DNA of 64,000 nt from an uncultured Collinsella sp. (GCA_900757205.1 CAAENA010000056.1:62001-126000), one strand, 5' to 3'; shown: positions 9,286-19,126, numbered from the stretch's first letter. Made by a program: numbers and translations. The notes: a model not told the origin generated them from the sequence alone.

Positions 9286-12200
9286 CTAGAGGCTGTAGGT
9301 GACTACTTGAGGCTCGCAGGGGTTGGCGGGGTCGACTTGCTCCACGCGGACGAACTTGACGGTCACGGCCTCAAAGCCCGCCTTGTGCAACACATCGGAG
9401 TAGACGCGCGCCTGCAGGGCGTGCTTCTCCTGCAGCTGTTCCGGCATCTCGTCCGGCGTCCCGCCCGTCTTGTAGTCGATGACCAGCGCGCATGACGAAT
9501 CCGCCGGGTTCGTCGCCAAAGCGTCGATGGCGCCCTCGGCATATGCACCGTAGCGGGCGATGTCCTCGTCCTCGCAGCCCAGCGAGAAGAACGGCACCTC
9601 GGCGCGAACGCACGGCCACGCGAGCAGGTCGGCACGAGCAGCCGACTTGAGCCAGCGGTCCAGGGCAACGTCGAAGCGTTCGCGCTGCTCCGGCGTCAGG
9701 CACCACAGGCGCGCCAGCGCATCGGCACGCTCAGCGGGCAGCGCATCGGCACCCATCTCGATCAGCCACTGGCAGGCGGCATGGAACGCCGAGCCCAGCG
9801 CCATGGGGTTGCCGGCGGGCTCAACGGCGGCCACGTCTGCATCGGCCATCTCCGAGCCATCCGACTCCGCATCATCGCCGGACTCGTCCATGGGCACACG
9901 CGCCTCGGCGGCACGGTCTTCTGTCTCGGCATGGAGCGCCGCGGCGATTGACGAGTAGCTATACGAGTCACGCGCCGGGAACGGACAGGCGCCCATGCGC
10001 ACGCCCACTGCCTGGGGATACACAAGCTCAAACGAATCGGGCTCGGGGTCGGCAGGACCGGGCACAGTTGAGTGCGCAGCATTATCAGCAACATCGACAT
10101 CGCCGCGAACAAGCCTACCCTCGGCATCCAGCGAAGCGTTAGCCTCAAACGCCTGCTCGCCAAAGGTAAAGTCCGCCAGCGAGATGAGCTCGTAATCGCC
10201 CGGCTTGGAGTTGTCGAACACCAAACGGTCGCTATCGAGCTGCGGCATGTCCAGACTGTCGGTCGGCAGGATGCGACGCAGCACGTCGTAGGTCAGATCG
10301 GTCTCGGCATCGAAGGTCGGCGCACACACCTTGCCGCGGCTCACGCCGGCATCCATCGCCAGAATGACCAACTCGCGCGCTCGCGTCATGGCGACGTAGA
10401 GCAAGCGGGCCCGCTCCTCGAGCGAGAGCCGCAGGTCATCGTTGCGCAGGCGAACGAATGCCTCGGCGGGAGAACCTGTCGCGCAGACATCCTCCATGAG
10501 CTCCGGCGACAGCCACAGCGACGTGCCCTTGCCCTTAAACGCATGCTCAAACTGCTTTTTGACGTCGTCGCCCTTCACAAAGGTTCCGTCGGCGAGCTTA
10601 ACGCCGTCGAAGCGTGCCGGCAGCGCCACGATCTGCGCTCCGCCCTCGACGCGACCCATCTGTGCCGCACCCGAGGACTTACGCACGCCAAAACACTCGG
10701 CAACCGCTACGACCGGATACTCCAGACCCTTGGACGCATGCACCGTCATGATGCGTACCGCGCCGTCGCCCTCCTCGTTGAGCGCGCCCGGGGCCTCCTT
10801 GCCCGCCAAGAAGCGGTCGAAGGCAAGCGCAATGGAGCGCGGCGAGTTGCCGAGCTCGGCCTCTGCCTCGGCCACGGCGTCGAGCGCCTTGAGCACGTTG
10901 GCGGCAATGGCCTTGCCCTCGGGACCACGCTGTGCCAGACGTACAAACCAGCCGGAGGCGTTGACCACGTCGCGCGCGATGGCGGCGAACGAATCGCGGC
11001 CCACGCGACGGAGCGCATACCGCAGCACCTCGCGGGCGCGCGTCACGAGCGGCAAGTCTTGCAAACCCGGCACATCGGAATCGCTCATGATGCCCACGTC
11101 GATGTTGCGGCGCGAGGTTTCCCCCGTCTGGTCGTCCAGCTTGGTCGCCAGCGCCAGGAACTCCTGAGCGCCGAGCGCAAACATCGGCGAGGCCAGCAGC
11201 GGCATAAGACCCTGCGCCGTATCGGCCGGGTTAGCAAGCGCGCACACCAGGGCACGCACCGTTTGGACCTCGGCAGCCTGGGCAAAGACCGAGCCGCCCG
11301 CGATGACGCAGTCGAGCCCCTGGTCGCGAAACGCCTGTGCGTAAACATCGGCATTGGTCATGCGGCCCAGCAGCAGCACCATGCCGCCCTGGGGCTGACC
11401 GGCATCGGCAAGCGCGCGGAACCGCTCCGCGATCGCGCGGGCCTTGGCCTGTGTGCGCTCCTGCGTACTGCCGCCGGCAACAAAGAGCGCCTGGCGACGC
11501 GAGGCGTCTGCCACCAGCGTGTCCTTGCGGCCGTCACTCGCCTCAAGGTCCAAAAAGCCCTGCATCAGGCCGCCGTCATCGCCGTCGAAGACGCGTGCCA
11601 CGTAGCGCAGCACCTCGTCGTGGCTGCGGAAGTTGCGCACGAGCTTGACGAGCTCGCCGGCGGGGACATCCAGCGTGTCGACCGTCTCGGACGCCGCCGT
11701 CGAGCCCACCTTGCGCTCTTGGCGACGGAACACCTCGACCTCGGCGCCGCGGAAACGATAAATCGACTGCTGCGCATCGCCCACGGTACACAGCGCACGC
11801 TCACCCGCGCCGGTCAGGTAACGGATCAGGTCAACCTGCATCTGGTCGGTATCCTGGAACTCATCGATCATGACCATCTTAAAGCGGCCCTCATAGGCTG
11901 CTCGAATAGCCGGGTAGTCGCGCAGCGCCTCGTACGCCATACGCAGTAGGTCGTTGTTATCGAGCGCGGACTGGCCGGCCTTCAGTGCGCGATACTCAGC
12001 CTCCACGGAACGGGCCAGGCCCACCAGCGCATCGAGCGCGGGGGCACCGCAGGCCAGCACGATATTGATAAACGCATCGGCAGCCTCGGCCTTGAGTAGC
12101 TCCACCTGCTCCTTAGAAAACGCCTTGCTCGCCCGAGGCATGCTGCACGACATCATGAGTCGCGCCGCATCCTCCATGGTTTTGCCACTCGCCTCAAACG

Positions 12201-12903
12201 CGTCGATGGCGTCGAGTGCCACCTGTGCCTTTTCGGTCGCGGCCTTGCTCGCACCCAACGCCGCGCGATAGGCGTCGGCAAGCGCCGAGGTGTCAGCCTG
12301 GCCGCGCGCCACGCACACATCGTCCATGCCGCCCGGCAGCTGGCTCGATAGCTCCAGCAGGTCGCGCACCAGTCCTTTAATGGTGGTACCGGCGCCAAAC
12401 GGCCCACCCTCGCCCGCCATGGGATACCAAGCGTAGAGGGCCTTAAGCGAAGCGGCGAGCTCGGGGGCGGCATCGGGCGCCGTCGCGCGGGCCAGCACAT
12501 GCTCAACAGCCTGGTCCATAAGCTCGTCGGTATCGGTGAGCACCGTGAACTCGGGATCGATGCCCAGCTCCAACGCATGTGCGCGCAGGATACGCGAGCA
12601 CATGCCGTGAATGGTCGAGATCCACGCATCGTCGACGGTCAGGGCTTCCTCGTCCATGCCCTCGTCGATGAGCGCGCGGCGCACACGGTCACGGATCTCG
12701 GCCGCGGCGTCTTTGGTAAAGGTAATGGCGAGCACCTGATCCAGATGCTCAACGAACGGACCGGATTCGGGCGAGAGCGCGTAGACGATGCGGCGCGTGA
12801 GGGTAAAGGTCTTGCCCGAGCCGGCACCTGCCGAGACAAACAGCGGGCGGTCGAGCGTTTTGACGACTTGCAGTTGTTGCGGCATCAAAGTCGAAAGATC
12901 CAT
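9286..12903 (-). CDS. addA: AddA-type helicase-nuclease subunit
   Basis: The helicase-nuclease subunit of an AddAB-type double-strand-break resection enzyme, 1205 residues. UvrD/Rep superfamily 1 motifs appear in order: Walker A SAGAGSGKT (about residue 25), DEFQDTD, GDAQQSIYRFRGAE, VHASKGLEYPVV and LYVAMTRARE. A RecB-like nuclease domain closes the protein, with DYKTG near residue 1143 followed by QARVYSDVL. The gene starts 3 nt after the addB stop codon, so the two are translationally coupled. AddAB loads RecA after end resection in bacteria that lack RecBCD. An acidic linker around residues 930-1010 (rich in D/E/A) is longer than in Bacillus AddA. The name AddA is used by function and operon context. 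Confidence 0.92.
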   Translation of the reverse strand: MDLSTLMPQQLQVVKTLDRPLFVSAGAGSGKTFTLTRRIVYALSPESGPFVEHLDQVLAITFTKDAAAEIRDRVRRALIDEGMDEEALTVDDAWISTIHGMCSRILRAHALELGIDPEFTVLTDTDELMDQAVEHVLARATAPDAAPELAASLKALYAWYPMAGEGGPFGAGTTIKGLVRDLLELSSQLPGGMDDVCVARGQADTSALADAYRAALGASKAATEKAQVALDAIDAFEASGKTMEDAARLMMSCSMPRASKAFSKEQVELLKAEAADAFINIVLACGAPALDALVGLARSVEAEYRALKAGQSALDNNDLLRMAYEALRDYPAIRAAYEGRFKMVMIDEFQDTDQMQVDLIRYLTGAGERALCTVGDAQQSIYRFRGAEVEVFRRQERKVGSTAASETVDTLDVPAGELVKLVRNFRSHDEVLRYVARVFDGDDGGLMQGFLDLEASDGRKDTLVADASRRQALFVAGGSTQERTQAKARAIAERFRALADAGQPQGGMVLLLGRMTNADVYAQAFRDQGLDCVIAGGSVFAQAAEVQTVRALVCALANPADTAQGLMPLLASPMFALGAQEFLALATKLDDQTGETSRRNIDVGIMSDSDVPGLQDLPLVTRAREVLRYALRRVGRDSFAAIARDVVNASGWFVRLAQRGPEGKAIAANVLKALDAVAEAEAELGNSPRSIALAFDRFLAGKEAPGALNEEGDGAVRIMTVHASKGLEYPVVAVAECFGVRKSSGAAQMGRVEGGAQIVALPARFDGVKLADGTFVKGDDVKKQFEHAFKGKGTSLWLSPELMEDVCATGSPAEAFVRLRNDDLRLSLEERARLLYVAMTRARELVILAMDAGVSRGKVCAPTFDAETDLTYDVLRRILPTDSLDMPQLDSDRLVFDNSKPGDYELISLADFTFGEQAFEANASLDAEGRLVRGDVDVADNAAHSTVPGPADPEPDSFELVYPQAVGVRMGACPFPARDSYSYSSIAAALHAETEDRAAEARVPMDESGDDAESDGSEMADADVAAVEPAGNPMALGSAFHAACQWLIEMGADALPAERADALARLWCLTPEQRERFDVALDRWLKSAARADLLAWPCVRAEVPFFSLGCEDEDIARYGAYAEGAIDALATNPADSSCALVIDYKTGGTPDEMPEQLQEKHALQARVYSDVLHKAGFEAVTVKFVRVEQVDPANPCEPQVVTYSL

Positions 12904-12906
12904 GGT

Positions 12907-15900
12907 CTACACGTCCCTCCTTACAAACGTTCCTTCGTGGTTATACGAGCAGCGCGCATGCGCGGCCTGAGCCGACGTCGGGTCGACGGCGGCAACGTTG
13001 CCTGCCTCGAGCTCGCGCAGACGCTCGGCAATGCCGGTCTCCACGCGATCGAGCAGCGCATCGAAGTCCATGCTGCCGCCCTCGCCGGGAAAGCCCTTCT
13101 TAAGCCCCGGGATGCGGCCGTCACCACGCTCTTCCTCAAGCAACTCGGCGCTCGCCGCACCGCGCAGCGCGGGCTTGCCACCCTTGGTCGAAAAATAGAG
13201 CGCAGCACGGGTATCTAGGCCCAGCGCCCGACGCATGGCCTGTGCGTAGATGAGCGTCTGGGTATGGGGCGGCAGCCAGCGCGGGTCGTCGATGGGGGCC
13301 TCGCCCGACTCCTCGTCGCGCACCGTGGGGTCGGCGAGTTTAAACTCCTCGACACCCGAACGATGCTTATAGTCGATTACCACGGCGCGATTCTCGACAT
13401 CCACATCAACGCGGTCGATGCGCCCGCCAAGCGGCCAACCGGCATACTCGACCTGGAGCTCGTTGAACGCAAACTCCAGGTAGCGCGGCGCGAAGGGCGC
13501 GAGCGCCTCGGACTCGTAGGCAAGCACGCCCTCCAGCTGCGGCAAAATCTCGGCCACCTGGCGCTCCTCCACCGGGGAGAGCGGCACGAGCGGGCCCTCG
13601 GTGCCGCGCTTGCCCGCATGCTCGGCCAAGGTCTCGGCAAAGACCTCGCGCAGCAGCTCCTTCGCGCGTGGCAGATTCATGGGTGTCACGCGCTCCATGC
13701 CCTCCTGGGGCAGACGGGCATGCAAGTGTTCCAGCACGTCGTGGACAAAGTTGCCCTTCTCCATATTGCCAAAGCCAGCGTCGATCGACTGGGGCTTCAC
13801 GCGGTACGAGACGAACCAGCATAGCGGGCAGGTCGAATAGGCCTCGATCTGCGAGGCAGACGTCAGGCGCGGCACCAGCGGCGCATCCTCGCCCTCGCCA
13901 TCGCGACGACGCAGGACCAAATACGGAATGGCTTCATCGCTCAGGTGCTGAGGAGCTTCGCAGGTCACGCGCTCGCGCCTAAGACCTTCGCCTGCCGCGG
14001 GATCGAAGTCCCTTACGATATCGCCCTCACCCACGCACTTCGCCTTGTCGGCGCCAACGGCCTTAGCGTCGTCAGCGGCCTTGTCGGCGTCAGCGGCCTT
14101 AGCATCGTTAGCGGCCTCGGCATGCGCCCGCAACTCGGTCCACACGGCAGCCGGGTAGCACTCGCGCGCCTGGCGATCGTGCGTCACGCGGGCAAGCGCA
14201 ACCGGACCGCGCGCGGCCTGCATCGCGCGGCCAAAGCGCACGCGCAACAAGGCGGCAGGCTCAAGCGTCACACCGCTGCGATCTAACTCTGCCGTCAGCG
14301 TTGCCAGCGGGCCCTCCTCATGTGAGAGCGGATAACTGTCCAGGTCGACGTCGGCAAACAGCACGGCATCGTAGCTATCGGGGCGCAGGGCCGCCGCATC
14401 GGCAAGCGAAGTAAAGCGAACCTGGGCACGTGGCGCACGGTCAACCTCGTAGGTCTCGTAATCGTAGGCGGTGCTACGCTTGTCCACCTTGGTGCGAATG
14501 CCATCGAGCACGGGCACGGTCGCGGCCTGCGACACGTCGAGCGCGCGAGCATCGTTCATAAGGATGTCGATCGCGTGGCGCAGCAGGGCCACCTCCGCCT
14601 GGCGACGGGCCTGGCCGTCGAGACCACCAAGCGCGCGATCGGGCAGTGCCTCGGCAACGGCAAGCATGGCCTTGAGCGCCGTCACGGGCTTGTCGCGCCA
14701 CAGCGCCTGAAACACGTCCGAGACCACGCATGGCACGTTCTTAAACCAGTTCTCGTCGCTCGCCGCTTTACGCGCGCCCCTCACCTGGCCCTGCACGCTC
14801 TGCAGCAGGCTCTTGACGCCCGCAGTGGTCTTGCTGCGCGACAGTCGCATGTTCTTATCGAAGGTTCGCGCGCTGGCGGCATCGGCGCCCGAAAGCGGAC
14901 TGTAGATCCAGTCAGTAAGCTCCGGGGCGGGCCACCACTCGGTCTTGGAGGCGGTGCCCTCGTCGGCGGCCTTCATGCGCTCGATCAGATTGGCGAGCGC
15001 CGTGAACTGCCTGCCCGCAATGGATTGGGAAAACGCCGTGAACTCGGCCGTCTCGGCAGCAACGTGGCGCGCCGCCAAACGAGCGGCAAGCTCGCCGAAC
15101 AGCTGGGGTGCCCGGGCAGAAACAACGAGCACGCGTACGGGGTCGGCGGGTGTTGCAGCAGCTTTATCGTCCTTGGACTCCTTGCGCGCTTTCACCATCT
15201 TATCGATGACGTCCGCATAGACACGGGCACGGGCATGGGGCCCGGCGACTTCCACAAAGGCAGGACGTACGACGGACTTTGGAGCAATCGCGGGAGCGCC
15301 GGCATCCTCGTCCAGCGGTGCAACCTCAAACAGCACGCCGCGGGCATCAAAGGCGGCAGCAAGTTCCTCGCGCATTGCCGCCTGCTCGCGGGCAAGCAGC
15401 ACGACGACCTCTCCCCCATTGTTCGCCACGGCAGACAGCAGCTCGAGCAGGCCGCGCGTAAACGACGTGATACCGCGCGCGCATACGGCGCGGGTGCACG
15501 CCGGCAGGTTATCGGCCAGGGCACCGGCCATAATGTCAGCTGCCTCGCAGGGCTCGACCATATCTCGACGGTCCAAGCCGCACGCATAGGCGCACAGAAG
15601 TTCAAACACGCGAGCCTCGGCGTCGCTTTTAGGCTTGGGCTTGCAAACGTTGTCGCAGCAACGCTCGGCACCTGTCCCTGCCACACCCGGCAGCACATCG
15701 CGAGCCATACGCGCGAGCATACGCACCGTGCCCTGGCTGCGCGAAAGCGGCTGCAGGTCGGCGTCGTCGAGACGCGCTACCATGTCCGAAAACAGCATCT
15801 GGCGCTGCAGGTTGTCGACGAAACCGCGCCCGTCGCCTAAAAGCTCCCAAAGCGAGCGAAGCCACGATGTAGGCGTCTTGTAATCAATACCCAGCGAAAC

Positions 15901-16059
15901 GCCGGCTTCCGCCGCATCATGACGGCACAGGTCGAGCTCGGCAAACGTTGGCGCCAGCAGCACGGCACGCCCGTGGCGGGCAATAAGGTCGGCAAGCAGC
16001 GCCGCCTCGGCATCGCTCAAATCCGCGCCGGCGTTGGTGGTATAGATTCGAACAGGCAT
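12907..16059 (-). CDS. addB: AddB-like PD-(D/E)XK nuclease subunit
   Basis: The partner of the AddA-type helicase, 1050 residues. The N-terminus resembles an inactivated helicase fold: it starts MPVRIYTTNAGADLSDAE and shows no Walker A GxxxxGKT. The C-terminal third is a RecB-type nuclease, opening at YSTCPLCWF and carrying GGRIDRVDVD...VIDYKHRSG as the metal-binding core. Classical AddB holds a 4Fe-4S cluster with three cysteines after the nuclease core; here the tail shows a single cysteine (ARCSYNHEG), so the cluster seems absent. An Ala/Asp/Lys-rich repeat near residues 645-670 (KAADADKAADDAKA) looks like a low-complexity linker. The ATG has GGAGG 3 nt upstream. Confidence 0.85.
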   Translation of the reverse strand: MPVRIYTTNAGADLSDAEAALLADLIARHGRAVLLAPTFAELDLCRHDAAEAGVSLGIDYKTPTSWLRSLWELLGDGRGFVDNLQRQMLFSDMVARLDDADLQPLSRSQGTVRMLARMARDVLPGVAGTGAERCCDNVCKPKPKSDAEARVFELLCAYACGLDRRDMVEPCEAADIMAGALADNLPACTRAVCARGITSFTRGLLELLSAVANNGGEVVVLLAREQAAMREELAAAFDARGVLFEVAPLDEDAGAPAIAPKSVVRPAFVEVAGPHARARVYADVIDKMVKARKESKDDKAAATPADPVRVLVVSARAPQLFGELAARLAARHVAAETAEFTAFSQSIAGRQFTALANLIERMKAADEGTASKTEWWPAPELTDWIYSPLSGADAASARTFDKNMRLSRSKTTAGVKSLLQSVQGQVRGARKAASDENWFKNVPCVVSDVFQALWRDKPVTALKAMLAVAEALPDRALGGLDGQARRQAEVALLRHAIDILMNDARALDVSQAATVPVLDGIRTKVDKRSTAYDYETYEVDRAPRAQVRFTSLADAAALRPDSYDAVLFADVDLDSYPLSHEEGPLATLTAELDRSGVTLEPAALLRVRFGRAMQAARGPVALARVTHDRQARECYPAAVWTELRAHAEAANDAKAADADKAADDAKAVGADKAKCVGEGDIVRDFDPAAGEGLRRERVTCEAPQHLSDEAIPYLVLRRRDGEGEDAPLVPRLTSASQIEAYSTCPLCWFVSYRVKPQSIDAGFGNMEKGNFVHDVLEHLHARLPQEGMERVTPMNLPRAKELLREVFAETLAEHAGKRGTEGPLVPLSPVEERQVAEILPQLEGVLAYESEALAPFAPRYLEFAFNELQVEYAGWPLGGRIDRVDVDVENRAVVIDYKHRSGVEEFKLADPTVRDEESGEAPIDDPRWLPPHTQTLIYAQAMRRALGLDTRAALYFSTKGGKPALRGAASAELLEEERGDGRIPGLKKGFPGEGGSMDFDALLDRVETGIAERLRELEAGNVAAVDPTSAQAAHARCSYNHEGTFVRRDV

Positions 16060-16152
16060 GGTCCTCCACTCAAACCGTTCGCAATATTCAATGCTTCCAT
16101 CCTACCCGCCCGCGCGGACAGATTTGCCCCACGCCAACAGATTTGACCCCTT

Positions 16153-16219
16153 GGAGACGGAGGAAAACGGATCACCGAGGAGGTCAGTCTAACCCAGTGA
16201 TCCGTTTTCCTCCGTCCCC
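16153..16219. repeat. 23-bp inverted repeat, palindromic intergenic element
   Basis: The arms at 16153-16175 and 16197-16219 are reverse complements over 22 of 23 bases, separated by 21 nt. The core reads ACGGAGGAAAACGGATCA. A related single arm (ACGGAGAAAAACGGATCA) recurs at about 28775-28792 without its partner. It lies between the addB start and the yerC terminator. The element is non-coding and of unknown function; it could act as a terminator-like or REP-like sequence. Confidence 0.8.
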
Positions 16220-16227
16220 AAAGGATC

Positions 16228-16253
16228 AAAAAACCGCCCCCGAAGGGACGGTT
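16228..16253 (-). terminator. Rho-independent terminator of yerC
   Basis: Read on the minus strand, a 9-bp stem AACCGTCCC / GGGGCGGTT closes on a TTCG tetraloop and is followed directly by TTTTTT. It lies 27 nt after the yerC stop codon. The stable UUCG loop and uninterrupted T-run make this a convincing intrinsic terminator. Confidence 0.88.
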
Positions 16254-16279
16254 CTGCGCAATTCGTTTTTACCGCTGGC

Positions 16280-16579
16280 CTACTCGCCATCCTCCAGCTT
16301 GATGAGGATCTTGCGATAGCCGCCGTACTCGCCGTTGAGTGCCTTGGACACGCGGCTCACCGTAGTGGACGAAGCGCCGGTGCGGGCCTGAACCTCAACA
16401 TAAGGCTCGCCCTCATCCAGATAACGCGCAACCTGCAGACGCTGCGATAGATCGCAGATCTCGCGCGGCGTGCAGATATCGGTCAAAAACGCCTGGATAT
16501 CCTTCTCGTCATCCAAAAGACTAAATGCGTGGACCAGCTGCTTGACATCAGGCTTGTCAAACATGTTCTCGATATTCAT
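16280..16579 (-). CDS. YerC/YecD-family TrpR-related DNA-binding protein
   Basis: A 99-residue all-helical DNA-binding protein of the TrpR-like YerC/YecD family. It contains the conserved segment TPREICDLSQRLQVARYLDEG followed by a helix-turn-helix with TGASSTTVSRVSKAL, the recognition region typical of the family. The tail is GGYRKIL. Family members are putative repressors whose ligand is uncertain. The upstream ribosome site is weak (GGTGATCG). It is monocistronic: it ends in its own terminator and its upstream neighbour faces away. Confidence 0.9.
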   Translation of the reverse strand: MNIENMFDKPDVKQLVHAFSLLDDEKDIQAFLTDICTPREICDLSQRLQVARYLDEGEPYVEVQARTGASSTTVSRVSKALNGEYGGYRKILIKLEDGE

Positions 16580-16901
16580 CGATCACCGCCAAACCCGCCA
16601 TAAGGCATCGAAGTTGATACTGACATCGGGCATCGTTCGCCCGTTCTATGCAATAGGGCAACGCCTGTGGCTTTTGCCCGTAGCAGTGTAGCACACCACC
16701 AAACTAAAGCGACAAGACTCTCTGCCAGCGGCACGTTTTTTAGGACGAACGCCGTTTTGAAACCGAATGCGCACGCAAGCTCCACGAATATCTGAGACAA
16801 TGGGCGGCCGAACAGGGCCGAGCCCGCGCATCCATCCGAGTTGCAAAGGTATGTGCCCCTCACGCCCCTCACCACGCCATGCGCAAGAAAGGATTCCCAC
16901 C
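16580..16901. other. Divergent intergenic region, no gene seen
   Basis: This 322-bp gap separates divergently oriented yerC and the holin-like gene. No convincing reading frame or RNA gene was found. It presumably holds the promoters of both genes; an AAAGGA ribosome site for the plus-strand gene is at its right end. Confidence 0.6.
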
Positions 16902-17267
16902 ATGCGCTTTTTGCTCAACTGGCTTTTGACCTCAATCGCCATCGCGATCGCAACGTTTCTCGTCCCCGGCATTCAGCCCTTCGGCATGGCCGACGCCTGG
17001 GTCTGCTTTGCCTTCGTGGGACTGTTCCTCAACATCGTCGACTCGCTCGTCAAGCCGTTCCTGACGGTCATCTCGCTGCCGCTCACTATTATCACGCTTG
17101 GTATTTTTCAGCTCGTAGTCAACAGCTTTATGCTCGAGCTGGCCAGCTACCTGTCGGTCAATCTGCTGGGCGCGGGTATCTCCATTGCCGGCTTTGGATC
17201 GGCCTTTATGGGCAGCATCCTGGTATCCATTATGCGCAGCATTCTCGACAGCATCGCCAGGAACTAA
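16902..17267 (+). CDS. Holin superfamily IV-like small membrane protein
   Basis: A 121-residue protein consisting almost entirely of four hydrophobic helices, beginning MRFLLNWLLTSIAIAIATF. The pattern PGI...G...A...A..GL.LNIVDS.VKP.L...SLPLTIITLGIF...VN is that of the PF04020 family (phage holin 4 superfamily, also called YvlD-like). Despite the name these are usually chromosomal inner-membrane proteins of unknown role. I chose the ATG at 16902 because AAAGGA lies just upstream; an in-frame ATG 135 nt further upstream would add a non-hydrophobic, unlikely extension. It stands alone and is followed by a strong hairpin. Confidence 0.85.
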   Translation: MRFLLNWLLTSIAIAIATFLVPGIQPFGMADAWVCFAFVGLFLNIVDSLVKPFLTVISLPLTIITLGIFQLVVNSFMLELASYLSVNLLGAGISIAGFGSAFMGSILVSIMRSILDSIARN

Positions 17268-17305
17268 CGCGACCGGATACGGACCGCCACAACACGCCAA
17301 AAGAA

Positions 17306-17332
17306 GGCCGTCCATCGCAACGATGGACGGCC
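17306..17332. terminator. Bidirectional hairpin terminator
   Basis: A perfect 12-bp stem (GGCCGTCCATCG and its complement) with a CAA loop lies between the convergent holin-like gene and the Rrf2 gene. It is flanked by a T-rich stretch on the plus strand and by TTCTTTT on the minus strand, so it could end transcription from both sides. Confidence 0.8.
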
Positions 17333-17403
17333 TTGTCATTTGTCGAGCCTCAGAGGGCAGGAAAATCTACCATTTCTACCCCGTCCCCAAATGGCGGGTG
17401 GGG

Positions 17404-17832
17404 CTAGATGACGTAGTCGTAGCCCTCGTTGGGGGCGACGAGCGTATCGAGCGTCACGCCGTCGAGATAGTCGTTAATGAGCTTGTCCAGGTTCTTCCAC
17501 ACGTCGAGCGTGGGGCACTCATCCGAACGCGAGCAGCCCTTGCAGTCGCCGTCCAGGCATGCGACCGGTGCTAGGCTGCCCTCGGTCAGACGCAAAATCT
17601 CGCCCACCGTGTACTGCTCGGGCGGGCGCGTGAGCACGTAGCCGCCGCCCTTGCCGCGCATGCCCGAGAGCATATTGGCGCGGACGAGCGTGGCCAAAAT
17701 GTTTTCCAGATATTTCTCCGAAATCCCCTGACGCGCGGCGATCTCTTTGAGGGGAATACGGCCCGCCGCCTGGTGCTCGGCCAGGTCGACCATAACGCGC
17801 AGGGCATATCTGCCCTTTGTGGAAACCAACAT
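17404..17832 (-). CDS. Rrf2-family transcriptional regulator (CymR/IscR-like)
   Basis: A 142-residue Rrf2 regulator. The winged helix includes STKGRYALRVMVDLA, then ISEKYLENIL as recognition helix and the GKGGGYVLTRPP wing. Cysteines at 92, 97, 100 and 106 occupy the region where IscR holds its 2Fe-2S cluster (92, 98, 104), so cluster binding is possible though the spacing differs. It is divergently transcribed from cysK. In Firmicutes the Rrf2 protein CymR controls cysteine synthesis through CysK, so regulation of the adjacent cysK is the natural inference. Whether it senses Fe-S status or cysteine supply cannot be decided from sequence. Confidence 0.9.
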   Translation of the reverse strand: MLVSTKGRYALRVMVDLAEHQAAGRIPLKEIAARQGISEKYLENILATLVRANMLSGMRGKGGGYVLTRPPEQYTVGEILRLTEGSLAPVACLDGDCKGCSRSDECPTLDVWKNLDKLINDYLDGVTLDTLVAPNEGYDYVI

Positions 17833-17949
17833 ATATATAGCTGCCTTTCGGTCTTTTAATTCGTAGAAATTCTAGCCGAAAAATTGGTTTTGAAAATACC
17901 TATTCCCGTCAAGCTGGTTAATCGACTCGTAATAATCTTCTATTTCCTA

Positions 17950-17978
17950 TTGTGTTACTAGGCTTTACTGTCTACTAT
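17950..17978 (+). promoter_or_regulatory. Putative cysK promoter
   Basis: TTGTGT and TACTAT are spaced by exactly 17 bp in an AT-rich stretch of the divergent rrf2-cysK region, about 108 nt upstream of the cysK ATG. Matches are 4/6 and 5/6 to the sigma-70 boxes. No clear Rrf2 operator palindrome could be assigned. Confidence 0.45.
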
Positions 17979-18085
17979 GCTTGCCAACAGCAAAACGAAC
18001 AACCCATAAGGTTTGTGGGTTTCGCTGCCACACACGCCGTAAAACCATACGGTATCCAGTCATTTGAACACTTTGGAGGTTCACC

Positions 18086-19024
18086 ATGAGCAATGTTTAC
18101 ACGTCCATCGATCAGCTTATCGGCCACACTCCGCTTCTGGAGCTCACTCACTTTGAAGCCGATGAGAACCTCAAGGCCCGCGTGCTCGTCAAACTGGAAT
18201 ACTTCAACCCCGCCGGCTCCGTCAAGGATCGCGTCGCCAAGAACATGATCGACGAGGCCGAGAAGGCCGGCAAGCTCGTGCGCGGCGGCGACTACACCAT
18301 CATCGAGCCCACGAGCGGCAACACCGGCGTCGGCATCGCCTCGGTGGCGGCAGCTCGCGGCTACAAGGTGATCATCACCATGCCCGAGACCATGTCCGTC
18401 GAGCGCCGCAAGCTTATGCAGGCATATGGCGCACAGCTCGTGCTCACCGACGGTTCCAAGGGCATGAAGGGCGCCATCGCCAAGGCCGAGGAGCTGCAGA
18501 AGGAGACGCCCAACAGCATTATTGCCGGCCAGTTCGTGAACCCCGCCAACCCCGCCATCCACAAGGCCACGACCGGCCCCGAGATCTGGGATGACACCGA
18601 CGGCAAGGTCGACATCTTCGTCGCCGGCGTCGGCACCGGCGGCACCGTGACCGGCGTGGGCGAGTTCCTCAAGGAGCAGAACCCCGAGATTCAGGTTGTC
18701 GCCGTCGAGCCCGCCACCTCCCCGGTGCTCTCTAAGGGCCAGGCCGGCCCGCACAAGATTCAGGGTATCGGTGCCGGCTTTGTGCCCGACGTCCTCGACA
18801 CCCAGATCTACGACGAGATCATCCCCGTCGAGAACGACGACGCCTTTGCCACCGGCCGCGCCGTGGGCCACAAGGAGGGCGTGCTCGTGGGCATTTCGTC
18901 CGGCGCCGCCGTGTGGGCCGCGCTACAGCTGGCCAAGCGCCCCGAGAACGAAGGCAAGACCATCGTGGCGCTGCTCGCCGATACCGGTGAGCGCTACCTG
19001 TCCACGGCACTCTTCCAGGACTAG
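18086..19024 (+). CDS. cysK: Cysteine synthase A (O-acetylserine sulfhydrylase)
   Basis: A PLP-dependent enzyme that makes L-cysteine from O-acetylserine and sulfide, 312 residues, full length. The PLP lysine is K47 in [15 protein letters not shown] (about 76-81) binds substrate and GTGGTVTG (about 178-185) binds the PLP phosphate. The start ATG has TTGGAGG 7 nt upstream. It is divergent from an Rrf2 regulator that probably controls it. The leader (about 107 nt from the putative promoter to the ATG) shows no recognisable T-box or other riboswitch. Confidence 0.96.
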   Translation: MSNVYTSIDQLIGHTPLLELTHFEADENLKARVLVKLEYFNPAGSVKDRVAKNMIDEAEKAGKLVRGGDYTIIEPTSGNTGVGIASVAAARGYKVIITMPETMSVERRKLMQAYGAQLVLTDGSKGMKGAIAKAEELQKETPNSIIAGQFVNPANPAIHKATTGPEIWDDTDGKVDIFVAGVGTGGTVTGVGEFLKEQNPEIQVVAVEPATSPVLSKGQAGPHKIQGIGAGFVPDVLDTQIYDEIIPVENDDAFATGRAVGHKEGVLVGISSGAAVWAALQLAKRPENEGKTIVALLADTGERYLSTALFQD

Positions 19025-19126
19025 GGCCCGTCGCCCATAGGTTGAGCCCAGGGACGAGCCGGTCTCCCCTCTCCCGGCAGTCTGAGCCCATCCCATCAGG
19101 GTGTCCCACGAGACGTCCGAACTTGC

